Notes: generated by a model from the letters alone, not told the origin. A stretch of 64,000 nt of DNA from Pimelobacter simplex (GCF_024662235.1 NZ_CP096276.1:310001-374000); one strand, 5' to 3'; positions 15,451 to 25,231 are shown, counted from the first letter of the stretch. Made by a program: numbers and translations.

Positions 15451-17175
15451 GTGACTGACTCGCCCCTGACGCTGGCGCAGCCCGAAGACGCGCACACGCG
15501 CGCCGAATGGGAGGCCGCCACCGCCGCCGTGCTGCGCAAGACGCGCAAGCTCGGCGACAGCGACCCCGACAGCGCCGTGTGGGACAAGCTGACCCGCACC
15601 ACCCTCGACGGCATCGCCGTGACCCCGCTCGGCCTGCCCGGTGGCGCCGTGAGCGCCGTACGCCCGGCCCGCCAGGGCGCCTGGGACATCCGCAGCCTGG
15701 TCGCGGACCCCGACGCCAAGGCGGCCAACGAGGCGGCGCTGGTCGACCTCGACGGCGGCGTGACGAGCCTGTGGCTCGGCGCCGACGAGAGCACCGACGT
15801 CGCGGCGACGCTCAAGGACGTGCTGCTCGACCTGGCGCCCGTCGTCCTCGACGCGCCGTCGGCGACGACCGCGGTGGCCGAGGCGTTCCTCGCGCTGCCC
15901 GGGGCCAAGCACCCCGACAGCAACCTCGGGATCGACCCGCTCGGCGTCATGTTGCGCGAGATCCCGCTCGCCGTGGACGAGGCGGTCGCCGAGCTGCAGA
16001 CGCTGGCCCGCAAGGCCGACCAGCACGACATCCGGGCGATCGTCGTCGACGCGACCGCGGCCCACGACCTCGGCGCGAGCGACGCCCAGGAGCTCGGCTG
16101 GTCGATCGCGGTCGGCGTGGCCTACCTGCGCTGGCTGACCGACCACGGTCTGTCCGTGGCCGACGCCGCGCACCAGGTCGAGTTCCGCTACGCCGCGACC
16201 GACGAGCAGTTCCCGACGATCGCCAAGCTCCGCGCGGCCCGCGTCCTGTGGAGCCGCGTCCTCGAGCTCAGCGGCGTCGAGACCGCGGTCGCGCAGCGCC
16301 AGCACGCCGTCACCAGCCGGCCGATGCTCAGCAAGTACGACCCCTACGTCAACATGCTCCGCGGCACCGTGGCGGCCTTCGCCGCCGGTGTCGGCGGCGC
16401 CGACGCGGTCACCGTGCTGCCCTTCGACAGCGCCAACGGCCGTCCCGACGGCTTCGGCCGCCGGATCGCGCGCAACGTCAACCACCTGCTCATCGACGAG
16501 TCCCACGTCGCCGCGGTCGCCGACCCCGCCGGCGGTGCGTACGCCGTCGAGCAGCTCACCGCCGACCTGGCCGCGGCCGGCTGGGCGGAGTTCCAGCAGC
16601 TCGAGACCGAGTGGGAGAGCGGCCACGACTTCGACCCGTTCCGGGCCCGCATCGCGGCCGTGGTCGAGCGGCGCGAGACCGACATCGCCCGCCGCAAGCT
16701 CCCGCTGACCGGGGTCAGCGAGTTCCCGAACCTCACCGAGACGCTGCCCGAGCGCGCCGCGGACCCGCTCAACGACCGGGTCCGCCGCTACGGCGCCTCG
16801 TTCGAGGCGCTGCGCGACGAGCCCGCCGCGGCACCGGTCTTCCTGGCCACCCTCGGCACCGTCGCCCAGCACACCGCCCGGGCCACGTTCGTCAGCAACC
16901 TGTTCGCGGCCGGCGGCATCGCGGTCGAGGTCGCGGGCCCGACCGCGGGCGTCGACGAGCTCGTCGCGGCGTACGCCGGGCAGCGCGTCGTGTGCCTGGC
17001 CGGCACCGACGCGGCCTACGACGAGTGGGGCACGGCGGCCGCCGAGGCCCTGCGCGCCGCCGGCGCGACCCGCGTGATCATCGCGGGCAAGGCCGTGGAC
17101 TTCACCGACGACAGCGCGGCGATGGGTGTCGACGCGCTCGCGTTCCTCAACCGCACGCGGGAGGCGATCAAGTGA
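15451..17175 (+). CDS. mutA: Methylmalonyl-CoA mutase small subunit
   Basis: The non-catalytic beta subunit of the B12-dependent mutase that interconverts methylmalonyl-CoA and succinyl-CoA. The 574-residue protein has the TIM-barrel half of the mutase family (for example [78 protein letters not shown]) and a degenerate B12-type domain lacking the DxHxxG motif, as expected for this subunit. The start is GTG 15451, with TAGGCT 8 nt upstream. Its stop overlaps a possible GTG start of mutB. Confidence 0.93.
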   Translation: MTDSPLTLAQPEDAHTRAEWEAATAAVLRKTRKLGDSDPDSAVWDKLTRTTLDGIAVTPLGLPGGAVSAVRPARQGAWDIRSLVADPDAKAANEAALVDLDGGVTSLWLGADESTDVAATLKDVLLDLAPVVLDAPSATTAVAEAFLALPGAKHPDSNLGIDPLGVMLREIPLAVDEAVAELQTLARKADQHDIRAIVVDATAAHDLGASDAQELGWSIAVGVAYLRWLTDHGLSVADAAHQVEFRYAATDEQFPTIAKLRAARVLWSRVLELSGVETAVAQRQHAVTSRPMLSKYDPYVNMLRGTVAAFAAGVGGADAVTVLPFDSANGRPDGFGRRIARNVNHLLIDESHVAAVADPAGGAYAVEQLTADLAAAGWAEFQQLETEWESGHDFDPFRARIAAVVERRETDIARRKLPLTGVSEFPNLTETLPERAADPLNDRVRRYGASFEALRDEPAAAPVFLATLGTVAQHTARATFVSNLFAAGGIAVEVAGPTAGVDELVAAYAGQRVVCLAGTDAAYDEWGTAAAEALRAAGATRVIIAGKAVDFTDDSAAMGVDALAFLNRTREAIK

Positions 17176-17261
17176 GCGACAACGACGGAGCGAGGAACGA
17201 GCTCGGCGGCGTTGGCCGCGAGCGCGGGAGCGGCGGGAGCGAAGCGAGCGCAGGCACTCGC

Positions 17262-19427
17262 ATGAGCATTCCGAAGAGCTTCGCGGGTCTCCCGCTGGCC
17301 TCCGACGGAACCGCGGCGGCCGCGCCGTCCGTCCCGGCCGGCGAGCCGTGGCGCAGCCCCGAGGGCATCGACGTCCAGACGTCCTACGGTCCGGCCGACG
17401 TCGCCGGCCTCGACGCGCTCGACACCTTCCCGGGCCTGAGCCCGTTCCTGCGCGGGCCGTACCCGACGATGTACACGACCCAGCCGTGGACCATCCGCCA
17501 GTACGCCGGCTTCTCCACCGCCGAGGAGTCCAACGCCTTCTACCGCCGCAACCTCGCGGCCGGCCAGAAGGGCCTCTCGGTCGCCTTCGACCTGGCCACC
17601 CACCGCGGCTACGACTCCGACCACCCGCGGGTGCGCGGTGACGTCGGCATGGCGGGCGTGGCGATCGACTCGATCTACGACACCCGGACCCTGTTCGACG
17701 GCATCCCGCTCGACCAGATGTCGGTGTCGATGACGATGAACGGCGCCGTGCTGCCCGTCCTCGCGCTCTACATCGCCGCGGCCGAGGAGCAGGGGGTGAA
17801 GCCGGAGCAGCTCAGCGGGACCATCCAGAACGACATCCTCAAGGAGTTCATGGTCCGCAACACCTACATCTACCCGCCGGCGCCGTCGATGCGGATCATC
17901 TCCGACATCTTCGCCTTCACCAGCCAGCGGATGCCGCGCTTCAACTCGATCTCGATCTCCGGCTACCACATGCAGGAGGCCGGGGCGACCGCCGACCTCG
18001 AGCTCGCCTACACGCTCGCCGACGGGGTGGAGTACATCCGCGCCGGCCTCGAGTCGGGCCTGACCATCGACCAGTTCGCGCCGCGGCTGTCGTTCTTCTG
18101 GGCGATCGGCATGAACTTCTACATGGAGGTCGCCAAGATGCGCGCGGCCCGGGCGCTGTGGAGCCGGCTGGTGCGCCAGTTCGACCCGCAGAACCCCAAG
18201 TCGCTCTCGCTGCGCACCCACAGCCAGACCTCGGGCTGGTCGCTGACCGCGCAGGACGTGTTCAACAACGTCGGCCGCACGGCGATCGAGGCGATGGCCG
18301 CGACCCAGGGCCACACCCAGTCGCTGCACACCAACGCGCTGGACGAGGCGATCGCGCTGCCGACCGACTTCTCCGCGCGCATCGCCCGCAACACCCAGCT
18401 CCTGCTCCAGCAGGAGTCGGGTACGACCCAGACGATCGACCCCTGGGCCGGCTCGTACTACGTCGAGAAGCTCACCCACGACCTCGCCGAGCGGGCGTGG
18501 GCGCACATCCAGGAGGCCGAGGCCGCCGGCGGCATGGCCGCCGCGATCGAGCAGGGCATCCCGAAGATGCGCATCGAGGAGGCCGCCGCCCGGACCCAGG
18601 CGCGGATCGACTCGGGCTCGCAGAAGGTCATCGGCGTCAACACCTTCCGGCTGCCGGCCGAGGACCCGCTCGAGGTGCTCAAGGTCGACAACGACGAGGT
18701 CTACCGCCAGCAGGTCGCCAAGCTGGAGCGGCTGCGCGCCGAGCGCAACGGCACCGACGTCGAGGCCGCGCTGCACGCGCTGACCCGCAGCGCCGAGAGC
18801 GGCGACGGCAACCTGCTCGACCTGGCCGTCTCGGCCGCCCGCGCCAAGGCGACGGTCGGCGAGATCTCCGACGCGATGGAGAAGGTCTACGGCCGGCACC
18901 AGGCCGTCATCCGTACCATCAGCGGCGTGTACCGCGACGAGGCCAACCTGGCCAACGACGGCGAGGGCGACTCGCTCGTCGCCCAGGCCCGCACCGCCAC
19001 CGACGAGTTCGCCGAGGCGGAGGGCCGCCGGCCCCGCATCCTGGTCGCCAAGATGGGCCAGGACGGCCACGACCGCGGCCAGAAGGTCGTCGTGTCGGCC
19101 TTCGCCGACCTCGGCTTCGACGTCGACGTGGGCCCGCTGTTCTCCACGCCCGAGGAGGTCGCGCAGCAGGCGATCGACGCCGACGTCCACATCGTCGGGG
19201 TCTCGTCGCTGGCCGCCGGTCACCTCACCCTGCTCCCGGCGCTCAAGAGCGCGCTGGCCGCGCAGGGCCGCGACGACATCATGGTCGTCATCGGAGGCGT
19301 CATCCCGCCGGACGACGTACCGACCCTCAAGGACATGGGTGCCGCGGCGGTGTTCCTGCCCGGCACGGTGATCGCCGAGTCCGCGCTGGACCTGCTGGCC
19401 AAGCTCCGCGCCGAGCTCGACCACTGA
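17262..19427 (+). CDS. mutB: Methylmalonyl-CoA mutase large (catalytic) subunit
   Basis: Catalytic B12 subunit, 721 residues. Substrate-binding residues appear in [32 protein letters not shown] and [13 protein letters not shown], and the C-terminal cobalamin domain has the DGHDRG motif (His near residue 603). The active complex moves the carbonyl-CoA group in propionate, odd-chain fatty acid and branched amino acid breakdown. ATG 17262 gives the usual [12 protein letters not shown] start. An in-frame GTG at 17172 overlapping the mutA stop would add 30 Gly/Ser/Arg-rich residues. The meaB gene follows with a one-base overlap. Confidence 0.95.
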   Translation: MSIPKSFAGLPLASDGTAAAAPSVPAGEPWRSPEGIDVQTSYGPADVAGLDALDTFPGLSPFLRGPYPTMYTTQPWTIRQYAGFSTAEESNAFYRRNLAAGQKGLSVAFDLATHRGYDSDHPRVRGDVGMAGVAIDSIYDTRTLFDGIPLDQMSVSMTMNGAVLPVLALYIAAAEEQGVKPEQLSGTIQNDILKEFMVRNTYIYPPAPSMRIISDIFAFTSQRMPRFNSISISGYHMQEAGATADLELAYTLADGVEYIRAGLESGLTIDQFAPRLSFFWAIGMNFYMEVAKMRAARALWSRLVRQFDPQNPKSLSLRTHSQTSGWSLTAQDVFNNVGRTAIEAMAATQGHTQSLHTNALDEAIALPTDFSARIARNTQLLLQQESGTTQTIDPWAGSYYVEKLTHDLAERAWAHIQEAEAAGGMAAAIEQGIPKMRIEEAAARTQARIDSGSQKVIGVNTFRLPAEDPLEVLKVDNDEVYRQQVAKLERLRAERNGTDVEAALHALTRSAESGDGNLLDLAVSAARAKATVGEISDAMEKVYGRHQAVIRTISGVYRDEANLANDGEGDSLVAQARTATDEFAEAEGRRPRILVAKMGQDGHDRGQKVVVSAFADLGFDVDVGPLFSTPEEVAQQAIDADVHIVGVSSLAAGHLTLLPALKSALAAQGRDDIMVVIGGVIPPDDVPTLKDMGAAAVFLPGTVIAESALDLLAKLRAELDH

Positions 19428-20419
19428 TGGACGTCGAGCGGCTGCTCGACGGGCTGCGCGCGGGCAACCGCGCCCAGATGGCTCGGGCCATCACGCTCGT
19501 CGAGTCGACCGCGCCCCGGCACCGGGCGGCGGCGCGGACGCTCCTGACCGCGCTCGCCACCGACGCCGCCGGTACGACGCCCGCGGTGCGGGTCGGCATC
19601 TCCGGCGTCCCCGGCGTCGGCAAGTCGACCTTCATCGAGTCGCTCGGGGTCCAGCTCACCGCGGCCGGGCACAAGGTCGGCGTCCTCGCCGTCGACCCGT
19701 CCTCGGTGCGCACCGGCGGCTCGGTGCTCGGTGACAAGACCCGGATGGCCACGCTGGCCGCCGACCCGAACGCGTTCATCCGGCCCTCGCCGTCGGCGGG
19801 CACCCTCGGCGGGGTCGCGCGCGCGACCACCCAGGCGATGGCGGTCCTCGAGGCCGGCGGGTACGACGTCGTCCTGGTCGAGACCGTCGGCGTGGGCCAG
19901 TCCGAGGTGACCGTGGCCGGCATGGTCGACACCTTCCTCTTCCTCACCCTCGCCCGCACCGGCGACCAGCTCCAGGGCATCAAGAAGGGCATCCTCGAGC
20001 TGGCCGACGTGATCGCGGTCAACAAGGCCGACCCCGAGGACCCCGCGCGCGAGCAGGAGGCCCGGGTCGCGGCCCGGGAGCTGGCCGGCGCGCTGCGCCT
20101 GGTCCGCGGGCACTCCGAGTGGGCGCCCCCGGTGGTGACCTGCTCCGGGCTCACCGGCGCGCGCGTCGACGAGGTCTGGCAGCAGGTGCTGATGCACCGC
20201 GACCACCTCGGTGCCGAGGGGGTCGCGCGCAAGCGCGCCGAGCAGCAGCTCGACTTCACGTGGGCGCTCGTGCGCGACGAGCTCGACCAGCGGCTGCGCC
20301 ACAACGCGGCGGTCAGATCGGTCCAGGGTGACATACGCTCCGCGGTCCTCGCAGGAGAACTGACCGCCCCGCTGGCCGCCGACCGCCTGCTCGCGGCCTA
20401 CGACGCCGATCAACCGTAA
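19427..20419 (+). CDS. meaB: MeaB-type GTPase, methylmalonyl-CoA mutase chaperone
   Basis: A 330-residue SIMIBI GTPase of the MeaB/ArgK family that loads and protects the cobalamin cofactor of methylmalonyl-CoA mutase. The P-loop GVPGVGKS is at about residues 60-67, followed by VLAVDPSS, the VETVGVGQSE G3 region and VNKAD (G4). Gene order mutA-mutB-meaB is the usual actinobacterial arrangement. The start codon overlaps the mutB stop (TGATG). Confidence 0.93.
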   Translation: MDVERLLDGLRAGNRAQMARAITLVESTAPRHRAAARTLLTALATDAAGTTPAVRVGISGVPGVGKSTFIESLGVQLTAAGHKVGVLAVDPSSVRTGGSVLGDKTRMATLAADPNAFIRPSPSAGTLGGVARATTQAMAVLEAGGYDVVLVETVGVGQSEVTVAGMVDTFLFLTLARTGDQLQGIKKGILELADVIAVNKADPEDPAREQEARVAARELAGALRLVRGHSEWAPPVVTCSGLTGARVDEVWQQVLMHRDHLGAEGVARKRAEQQLDFTWALVRDELDQRLRHNAAVRSVQGDIRSAVLAGELTAPLAADRLLAAYDADQP

Positions 20420-20456
20420 AATTCGCGGCGTTCGCCGGACAGTCCGCGCGGCCTCG

Positions 20457-20509
20457 GGTGAGGCTCTCCGGCATGAATCCCCCCCCAGACTGATTCACGT
20501 TCTGTCCGC
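20457..20509 (+). promoter_or_regulatory. RBS, ATG and C8 tract out of frame with the downstream gene
   Basis: GGTGAGG (20457-20463) lies 9 nt before ATG 20473, which reads ATG AAT and then eight consecutive C (20479-20486) and stops after 6 codons. With one C fewer, this start would read straight into the next gene and add 12 residues rich in polar and basic residues before its hydrophobic leader. Confidence 0.55.
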
Positions 20510-21556
20510 ATGCTCCTGGCCGCCGGCGTCGCCGCCGCGGTCACCGGTTCCGTGCTCGCCCCCGCCCAGGCCGCGGCTCCCGCGCCCGGAAAGCCCGTCG
20601 CCCAGGGGCTCCTGTCCCCGCTGAGCGTCGCCGTCAACGACAAGGGCCACGTCTACTACACCGAGAACTTCGCCGGGAAGCTGCTGGTGAAGAAGCCCGG
20701 CAAGGCGGCCAAGGTGGTCTACACCGCCCAGGGCGAGGTGGGTGGTGTCTCGACCGAGGGCAAGGCCGTCTACTTCATCGTCAACAGCTTGGTGATGAAG
20801 CGGACGGCGGCCGGCAAGGTCCGCACGCTCGCCGACCTCGGCGCCTACGAGGCCGCCAAGAACCCCGACCGGGCCTACACCTACGGCGCCGTGGGCATCA
20901 CGCCCGAGTGCGCCGCGGCGTGGCCGACCGGCGAGGGCGCCCCGCCGCCGGCGAAGTACAACGGCATCGTCGAGTCGCACCCCTATGCCACCGCGGTCGA
21001 CAAGGGCGTCGTCTACGTCGCCGACGCCGCTTCGAACGCCGTCTACCGGATCCGCGACGGCAAGGTCCGCACGGTCGCCGTCCTGCCGCCCGTCGAGGCG
21101 ACGATCACCCAGGGCATGGTCGAGAACGCCGGGTTCCCGGAGTGCTCGCTGGGCAAGAGGTTCCGCTTCGAGGGCGTGCCCACCGACGTCGAGGTCGCCG
21201 ACGGCAAGCTCTACGTCACCGGTCTGCCCGGCGGCCCCGAGGACGGCTCGGTGCCCGGCTCGCTGTTCCGGGTCAACCTCGCCAAGAACAAGCTCAAGCG
21301 CATCGCCACCGGCTTCGTGAGCGCCACGGGTGTCGGCGTCGCCGACGACGGCAACATCTACGTCTCCGAGCTGTTCGGCGGCAAGGTCACCCGGATCACC
21401 CCGAAGGGCAAGAAGCGCACCTTCGTGCGGACCGCACTGCCCTCGGCGGTCGAGGTGGTCGGCAAGAAGCTCTACGTCACCGAGAACGTGCTGACCGGTC
21501 TCAGCGGCCAGCCGGGCGACGTCCCGGCCGGCAAGGTCGTCAAGTACAAGCGCTGA
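20510..21556 (+). CDS. ScyD/ScyE-family secreted beta-propeller protein
   Basis: A 348-residue exported protein. A hydrophobic leader (MLLAAGVAAAVTGSVLAPAQAAA) is followed by NHL/beta-propeller-type repeats such as SPLSVAVNDKGHVYYTENFAGKL, ATAVDKGVVYVADAASNAVYRI, TDVEVADGKLYVTGL and ATGVGVADDGNIYVSELFGGKV. ScyD/ScyE-like proteins are annotated widely in actinobacteria without a proven role. ATG 20510 has no ribosome-binding site and the leader lacks a basic n-region; a better start at 20473 is out of frame by one base because of a C8 tract. A strong hairpin follows the stop. Confidence 0.75.
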   Translation: MLLAAGVAAAVTGSVLAPAQAAAPAPGKPVAQGLLSPLSVAVNDKGHVYYTENFAGKLLVKKPGKAAKVVYTAQGEVGGVSTEGKAVYFIVNSLVMKRTAAGKVRTLADLGAYEAAKNPDRAYTYGAVGITPECAAAWPTGEGAPPPAKYNGIVESHPYATAVDKGVVYVADAASNAVYRIRDGKVRTVAVLPPVEATITQGMVENAGFPECSLGKRFRFEGVPTDVEVADGKLYVTGLPGGPEDGSVPGSLFRVNLAKNKLKRIATGFVSATGVGVADDGNIYVSELFGGKVTRITPKGKKRTFVRTALPSAVEVVGKKLYVTENVLTGLSGQPGDVPAGKVVKYKR

Positions 21557-21574
21557 GCGGCCTCCCACGACACC

Positions 21575-21609
21575 GGGCGGGCGTCCGACCTGAGGTCGGG
21601 CGCCCGCCC
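21575..21609 (+). terminator. GC-rich hairpin after the ScyD/E gene
   Basis: GGGCGGGCG pairs with CGCCCGCCC, and inside it CCGACC pairs with GGTCGG around a TGA loop, with one unpaired base on the left arm. There is no T-tract, as is common in actinobacteria. Confidence 0.7.
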
Positions 21610-21625
21610 GTCGCGTCGTACGGCG

Positions 21626-21631
21626 TAGGTT
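21626..21631 (+). promoter_or_regulatory. -10 box of a leaderless transcript (M20 gene)
   Basis: TAGGTT ends 6 nt before GTG 21638, and no ribosome-binding site is present. Confidence 0.5.
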
Positions 21632-21637
21632 GGGCCC

Positions 21638-22837
21638 GTGGAACGTCGTGATGCCGCAGGCCTGCTCGGCCTGGTCGCCGCCGTCGTCGAGAAGCACGAC
21701 GACGAGCTGGTGGAGCTGCGCCGCGACCTGCACCGCAACCCCGAGCTGTCGTGGTCCGAGCAGCGCACCTGCGACCGGGTGGTCGACCACCTGGAGCGCG
21801 CCGGCTGGCAGGTCACCCGGATGCCGCGCAGCGGGGTCGTCGCCGACCTCGGCCAGGGCCCGACCACGGTCGCGTTGCGCGCCGACCTCGACGCCCTGCC
21901 GGTCCCCGACCTCAGCGCGCAGGCCTGGCGCAGCACCGTCGAGGGCGTCGCACACGCGTGCGGCCACGACGTGCACACCTCCGCCCTGGTCGGCGCGGGG
22001 CACGCGCTCGGCGAGCTCCACGCCCAGGGGCTGCTGCCGGGGCGGGTGCGGCTGCTGTTCCAGCCGGCCGAGGAGGTCATGCCCGGCGGTGCCCAGCACC
22101 TCATCAACCACGGCGCGCTCGAGGGCGTCGACCGGATCTTCGCGCTCCACTGCGACCCGTCGGTCGACGTCGGCGCCGTCGGCCTGCGCTCGGGCCCGAT
22201 CACCAGTGCCGCCGACCGGATCGACGTCCGCCTCGAGGGCAACGGCGGGCACACCTCGCGCCCGCACCTGACCGGCGACCTGACGTTCGCGCTGGCCAAG
22301 ATCACCAGCGAGCTGCCCGCCGTCCTGAGCCGGCGGATGGATCCGCGCGCCGGCGTCAGCGTCGTGTGGGGGATGCTCCAGGCCGGCTCGGCCGCCAACG
22401 TCATCCCCGACCGCGGCATCGCCAGCGGCACCGTCCGGATCCTCGACGCCGAGGCCTGGGCCGCGTGCGAGGCCGTGGTCCGCGAGGCCGTGCTCGACAT
22501 CGTCCGCCCCTACGGCGTCACCGCGACCGTCGACTACCTCCAGGGCGTGCCGCCCGTGGTCAACGACCGGCTCAGCGTCGCGATGATCGCCTCGGCCGCC
22601 GACGACCTGCTCGGCCTGCACCACCGCACCGAGGTCGAGCAGAGCCTCGGCGGCGAGGACTTCGGGTGGTACCTCGAGCACGTCCCCGGCGCGATGTTCC
22701 GCCTCGGCACCCGGACGCCGGGCGGCCCGCGCTACGACCTGCACCAGGGCGACTTCGAGGCCGACGAGGCCGCGGTCGGCTTCGGTGCGCGGATGATGGC
22801 CGGGGTGGCCGTCAACGCGCTCACGACGTCGAACTAG
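21638..22837 (+). CDS. M20-family metallo-amidohydrolase
   Basis: A 399-residue cytosolic zinc amidohydrolase of the M20D type (hippurate/IAA-amino acid hydrolase-like). Motifs in order are LRRDLHRNPELSWSE, VALRADLDALPV, the metal-binding ACGHDVHTSALVG, LLFQPAEEVMPGGAQ and SLGGEDFGWYLEHVPGAMFRLG, the last containing the C-terminal metal ligand region. It hydrolyses N-acylated amino acids or similar amides; the substrate is unknown. The start is GTG 21638 in leaderless position. Confidence 0.87.
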   Translation: MERRDAAGLLGLVAAVVEKHDDELVELRRDLHRNPELSWSEQRTCDRVVDHLERAGWQVTRMPRSGVVADLGQGPTTVALRADLDALPVPDLSAQAWRSTVEGVAHACGHDVHTSALVGAGHALGELHAQGLLPGRVRLLFQPAEEVMPGGAQHLINHGALEGVDRIFALHCDPSVDVGAVGLRSGPITSAADRIDVRLEGNGGHTSRPHLTGDLTFALAKITSELPAVLSRRMDPRAGVSVVWGMLQAGSAANVIPDRGIASGTVRILDAEAWAACEAVVREAVLDIVRPYGVTATVDYLQGVPPVVNDRLSVAMIASAADDLLGLHHRTEVEQSLGGEDFGWYLEHVPGAMFRLGTRTPGGPRYDLHQGDFEADEAAVGFGARMMAGVAVNALTTSN

Positions 22838-22874
22838 GGTTTCGTCCGACCCCTTGCTCGGAAGGAATCCACCC

Positions 22875-23372
22875 ATGACCGCGTCCTCGCGCGCCACCCG
22901 CGCCCTCGCCACCCTCGCTCCCGCCGCCCTCGTCGCGGGCCTCACCCTCGGCGTCCCGACGCCGGCCCGCGCCGCTGTCGCGGTCGACTGCAGCACCGGC
23001 CCGGTGACCCTCACCGAGAGCACCGAGGTCTACACGCTCAGCGGCGCCTGCCGCGACGTCCGGGTCACCGGCAGCAATGTCACCGTCACCCTCGCCAGCG
23101 CCACGAGCCTGACGATCACCGGCAGCAACACCCGCGTCGTCGCCTCGGGCGCGCTCGGCCCGGTCCTCGTCAAGGCCGCCAACTCCGCCGTCACCGCTCG
23201 CACCGGCACCACGGTCAAGATCAAGGGTGCCAACAACAAGGTCGTCTTCCGCAAGCTCCGCAAGGTCGTCGTGCGCGGCGCCAACAACGTGGTGCGGGTC
23301 AAGGCCGGCAAGACGTCGGTCAAGGTGCGCGGTGCCAACAACGTGATCCGGGTGCACAAGCGGGTGCGCTGA
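22875..23372 (+). CDS. DUF3060 domain-containing exported protein
   Basis: A 165-residue secreted protein. The signal peptide is about residues 1-33 (MTASSRATRALATLAPAAL...ARA), then a short beta-solenoid-like repeat region with recurring GSNTRV, GANNKV, GANNVV and GANNVI elements, the hallmark of DUF3060 proteins. The C-terminus is highly basic. It starts at ATG 22875 with GAAGGA at 22861-22866. Function is unknown; a surface or cell-wall role is possible. Confidence 0.75.
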   Translation: MTASSRATRALATLAPAALVAGLTLGVPTPARAAVAVDCSTGPVTLTESTEVYTLSGACRDVRVTGSNVTVTLASATSLTITGSNTRVVASGALGPVLVKAANSAVTARTGTTVKIKGANNKVVFRKLRKVVVRGANNVVRVKAGKTSVKVRGANNVIRVHKRVR

Positions 23373-23381
23373 GCCCGGCGC

Positions 23382-25175
23382 TCAGGGCCGCCCGGCCCGG
23401 AGCACCCCGCCGACGTACGTCGCCCGGACCTGCAGCGTGCGCACCTTGCGGATCGGCGTGCGGCGCAGGTCGCCCGACAGGATGATCGCGTCGAGCTGCT
23501 TGCCCACCGCCAGCGTGCCCGTGCGGCGCTGGAGGCCCAGCAGGTAGGCGGTGTCGGCGGTGTGGATCCGGATGGCGTCGGTCAGGCTGATCCGCTCCCG
23601 CGCGTTGAGCGGGCCCTCGTAGCGCCGTACGCCGTTGGTCTCGGGCGCCACCCGGGTCACCGCGACCTGGAGCTGGGCCATCGGGTTGAGGTCCTGGACC
23701 GGGAAGTCGGAGCCGTTGGCGAGCCGGGCGCCGGCGCGCAGCATCGAGCGCCAGGGGTACATCCGCTTCCAGCGCTCGACGCCGATGTAGGGCTTGAGCG
23801 CGTCCATCGTGTACGGGTCCTTCTCGGCCCACTCGGTCGAGATCGCGGCGACCACGTTGAGCCGGCGGAACCGGGCGTAGTCGGAGGGCGCGACGAGCTG
23901 GTCGTGCGCGATGATCCCGGGGATCCGGCGGTTGTCGTTGTGCCGGCGGGCATAGGCGAACGCGTTGAGCGCCTCGCGGGCCGCGCCGTCGCCGATCGCG
24001 TGGATGTGCACCTGCCAGCCGGCCTTGTCGAGCGCGGCGACGACCCGGTTGAGGTGCGCCTGCGGCACCCGCAGCGGGCCCTTGGTCGGGCCGGGGACCC
24101 ACTTGCCGTGCTTGTTCTTGACCCGGTACGGCGCCAGCAGGCGCGCGGTCTGGTTGGGGTACTCGATGACCCCGTCGGCGAAGATCTCGCCCACCGTGGT
24201 GATCTTGAAGCCCGGCCCCTCGTAGGTCCGCTTGAGCCGGCGCAGCTCGCGCAGCGTGCCGGGCAGGTCGGCATAGGCCTCGTTGGCGTCGAGGGCGAGC
24301 GAGGCGCGCACCCGGCCGGGGAGCTCGTGCCGGTCGGCGAGGTACTTCCACGCCTGCAGGTCGCTCTCCTCGAGCAGCTGCGGCTGGTACGCCGTCAGGC
24401 CGCGCGCGGTGACGTAGGCGAGGGTGCGGCGCAGCCCCTCCACCCGCTCGGCCAGCGGAGCCGGCGGGATCTTCGAGGTCACCAGGCCGATCGCCGTGTC
24501 CTCCTTGAGGTAGCCGGTGGGCTCCCCGGCGGGATCGCGGACGATCACGCCGCCCTTCGGGTCCGGCGTGTCCTTGGTGATGCCGGCGACGGCGAGGCCG
24601 CGGCTGTTGGTGAGCGCGTTGTGGCCGTCGTCGGAGAACACGAAGATCGGCCGGTCGGTGTCGAGCGCGTCGAGCAGTGCCTTCGAGGGCACGGTGCCGG
24701 CGGGCTTCATGCCGGGCAGGTCCCAGTTGACGACGCTCAGCCAGTCGTTCGGGCCCTTGCCGGGCTCGGCGTCGAGGCAGTCCTGGATCCGGGCCCGGGT
24801 CTCGGCGACGGTGAGGAAGGCGTACTCCAGGTCGCAGGTCGGGAGCTGGGGCGACAGGTGCGCGTGGCCGTCCTGGAAGCCCGGCATCAGGGTGCGCCCG
24901 CGCAGGTCGACGACCTCGGTGGCGCGGCCGATGAAGCGCCGGACCCCGGCGTCGGAGCCGACGTAGACGATCCGGCCGTCGCGCACGGCGACGGCCTGGG
25001 CGCGCCGGCCGGTCCCGGTCTCGACCGCGCCGTGGCGGAGCACGAGGTCGGCACGGGCGCCGGTGCCGGCGCCGGTGCTGCCGGTGGCGGTGGCGGGGGA
25101 GGCCGCGGTGCCCGCGACCGGGAGGGTGACCGCGAGGGCCAGGGCCGCGGCGGTGAGGGTGGTCCGGATGCGCAT
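23382..25175 (-). CDS. Secreted YtcJ-type amidohydrolase
   Basis: A 597-residue exported metal-dependent hydrolase of the amidohydrolase 3 (YtcJ/NfdA-like) group. It has a signal peptide (MRIRTTLTAAALALAVTLPVAGTAA), the beta-sandwich part LVLRHGAVETGTGRRAQAVAVRDGRI, the metal motif LMPGFQDGHAHL, VHIHAIGDGA, and GSDFPVQDLNPM late in the barrel, all typical. YtcJ-type enzymes act on amides or ureido compounds; the substrate here is unknown. It is divergent from a LacI-family regulator with a 20-bp palindrome 15 bp upstream of its start, so it is probably repressed by that protein. Confidence 0.85.
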   Translation of the reverse strand: MRIRTTLTAAALALAVTLPVAGTAASPATATGSTGAGTGARADLVLRHGAVETGTGRRAQAVAVRDGRIVYVGSDAGVRRFIGRATEVVDLRGRTLMPGFQDGHAHLSPQLPTCDLEYAFLTVAETRARIQDCLDAEPGKGPNDWLSVVNWDLPGMKPAGTVPSKALLDALDTDRPIFVFSDDGHNALTNSRGLAVAGITKDTPDPKGGVIVRDPAGEPTGYLKEDTAIGLVTSKIPPAPLAERVEGLRRTLAYVTARGLTAYQPQLLEESDLQAWKYLADRHELPGRVRASLALDANEAYADLPGTLRELRRLKRTYEGPGFKITTVGEIFADGVIEYPNQTARLLAPYRVKNKHGKWVPGPTKGPLRVPQAHLNRVVAALDKAGWQVHIHAIGDGAAREALNAFAYARRHNDNRRIPGIIAHDQLVAPSDYARFRRLNVVAAISTEWAEKDPYTMDALKPYIGVERWKRMYPWRSMLRAGARLANGSDFPVQDLNPMAQLQVAVTRVAPETNGVRRYEGPLNARERISLTDAIRIHTADTAYLLGLQRRTGTLAVGKQLDAIILSGDLRRTPIRKVRTLQVRATYVGGVLRAGRP

Positions 25176-25189
25176 GCCGGTGAGCCTGA

Positions 25190-25209
25190 GTGATTAATGC
25201 ATTAACCAC
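25190..25209. promoter_or_regulatory. LacI-type operator between amidohydrolase and regulator
   Basis: The 20-bp sequence GTGATTAATG-CATTAACCAC is palindromic except for one base pair, with the perfect core TTAATGCATTAA. It is AT-rich and central in the 63-bp gap between divergent starts at 25175 and 25239. Size and symmetry fit a LacI-family operator. Confidence 0.8.
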
Positions 25210-25225
25210 AAGGGGTCCGGACGCG

Positions 25226-25231
25226 TAGGGT
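25226..25231 (+). promoter_or_regulatory. -10 box of a leaderless transcript (LacI gene)
   Basis: TAGGGT ends 7 nt before GTG 25239. Confidence 0.45.

Noticed and set aside
15507..17171. Open frame of about 550 codons joined upstream of mutB
   Set aside because: It is an out-of-frame shadow of mutA; only the portion from 17172 or 17262 encodes mutase sequence.
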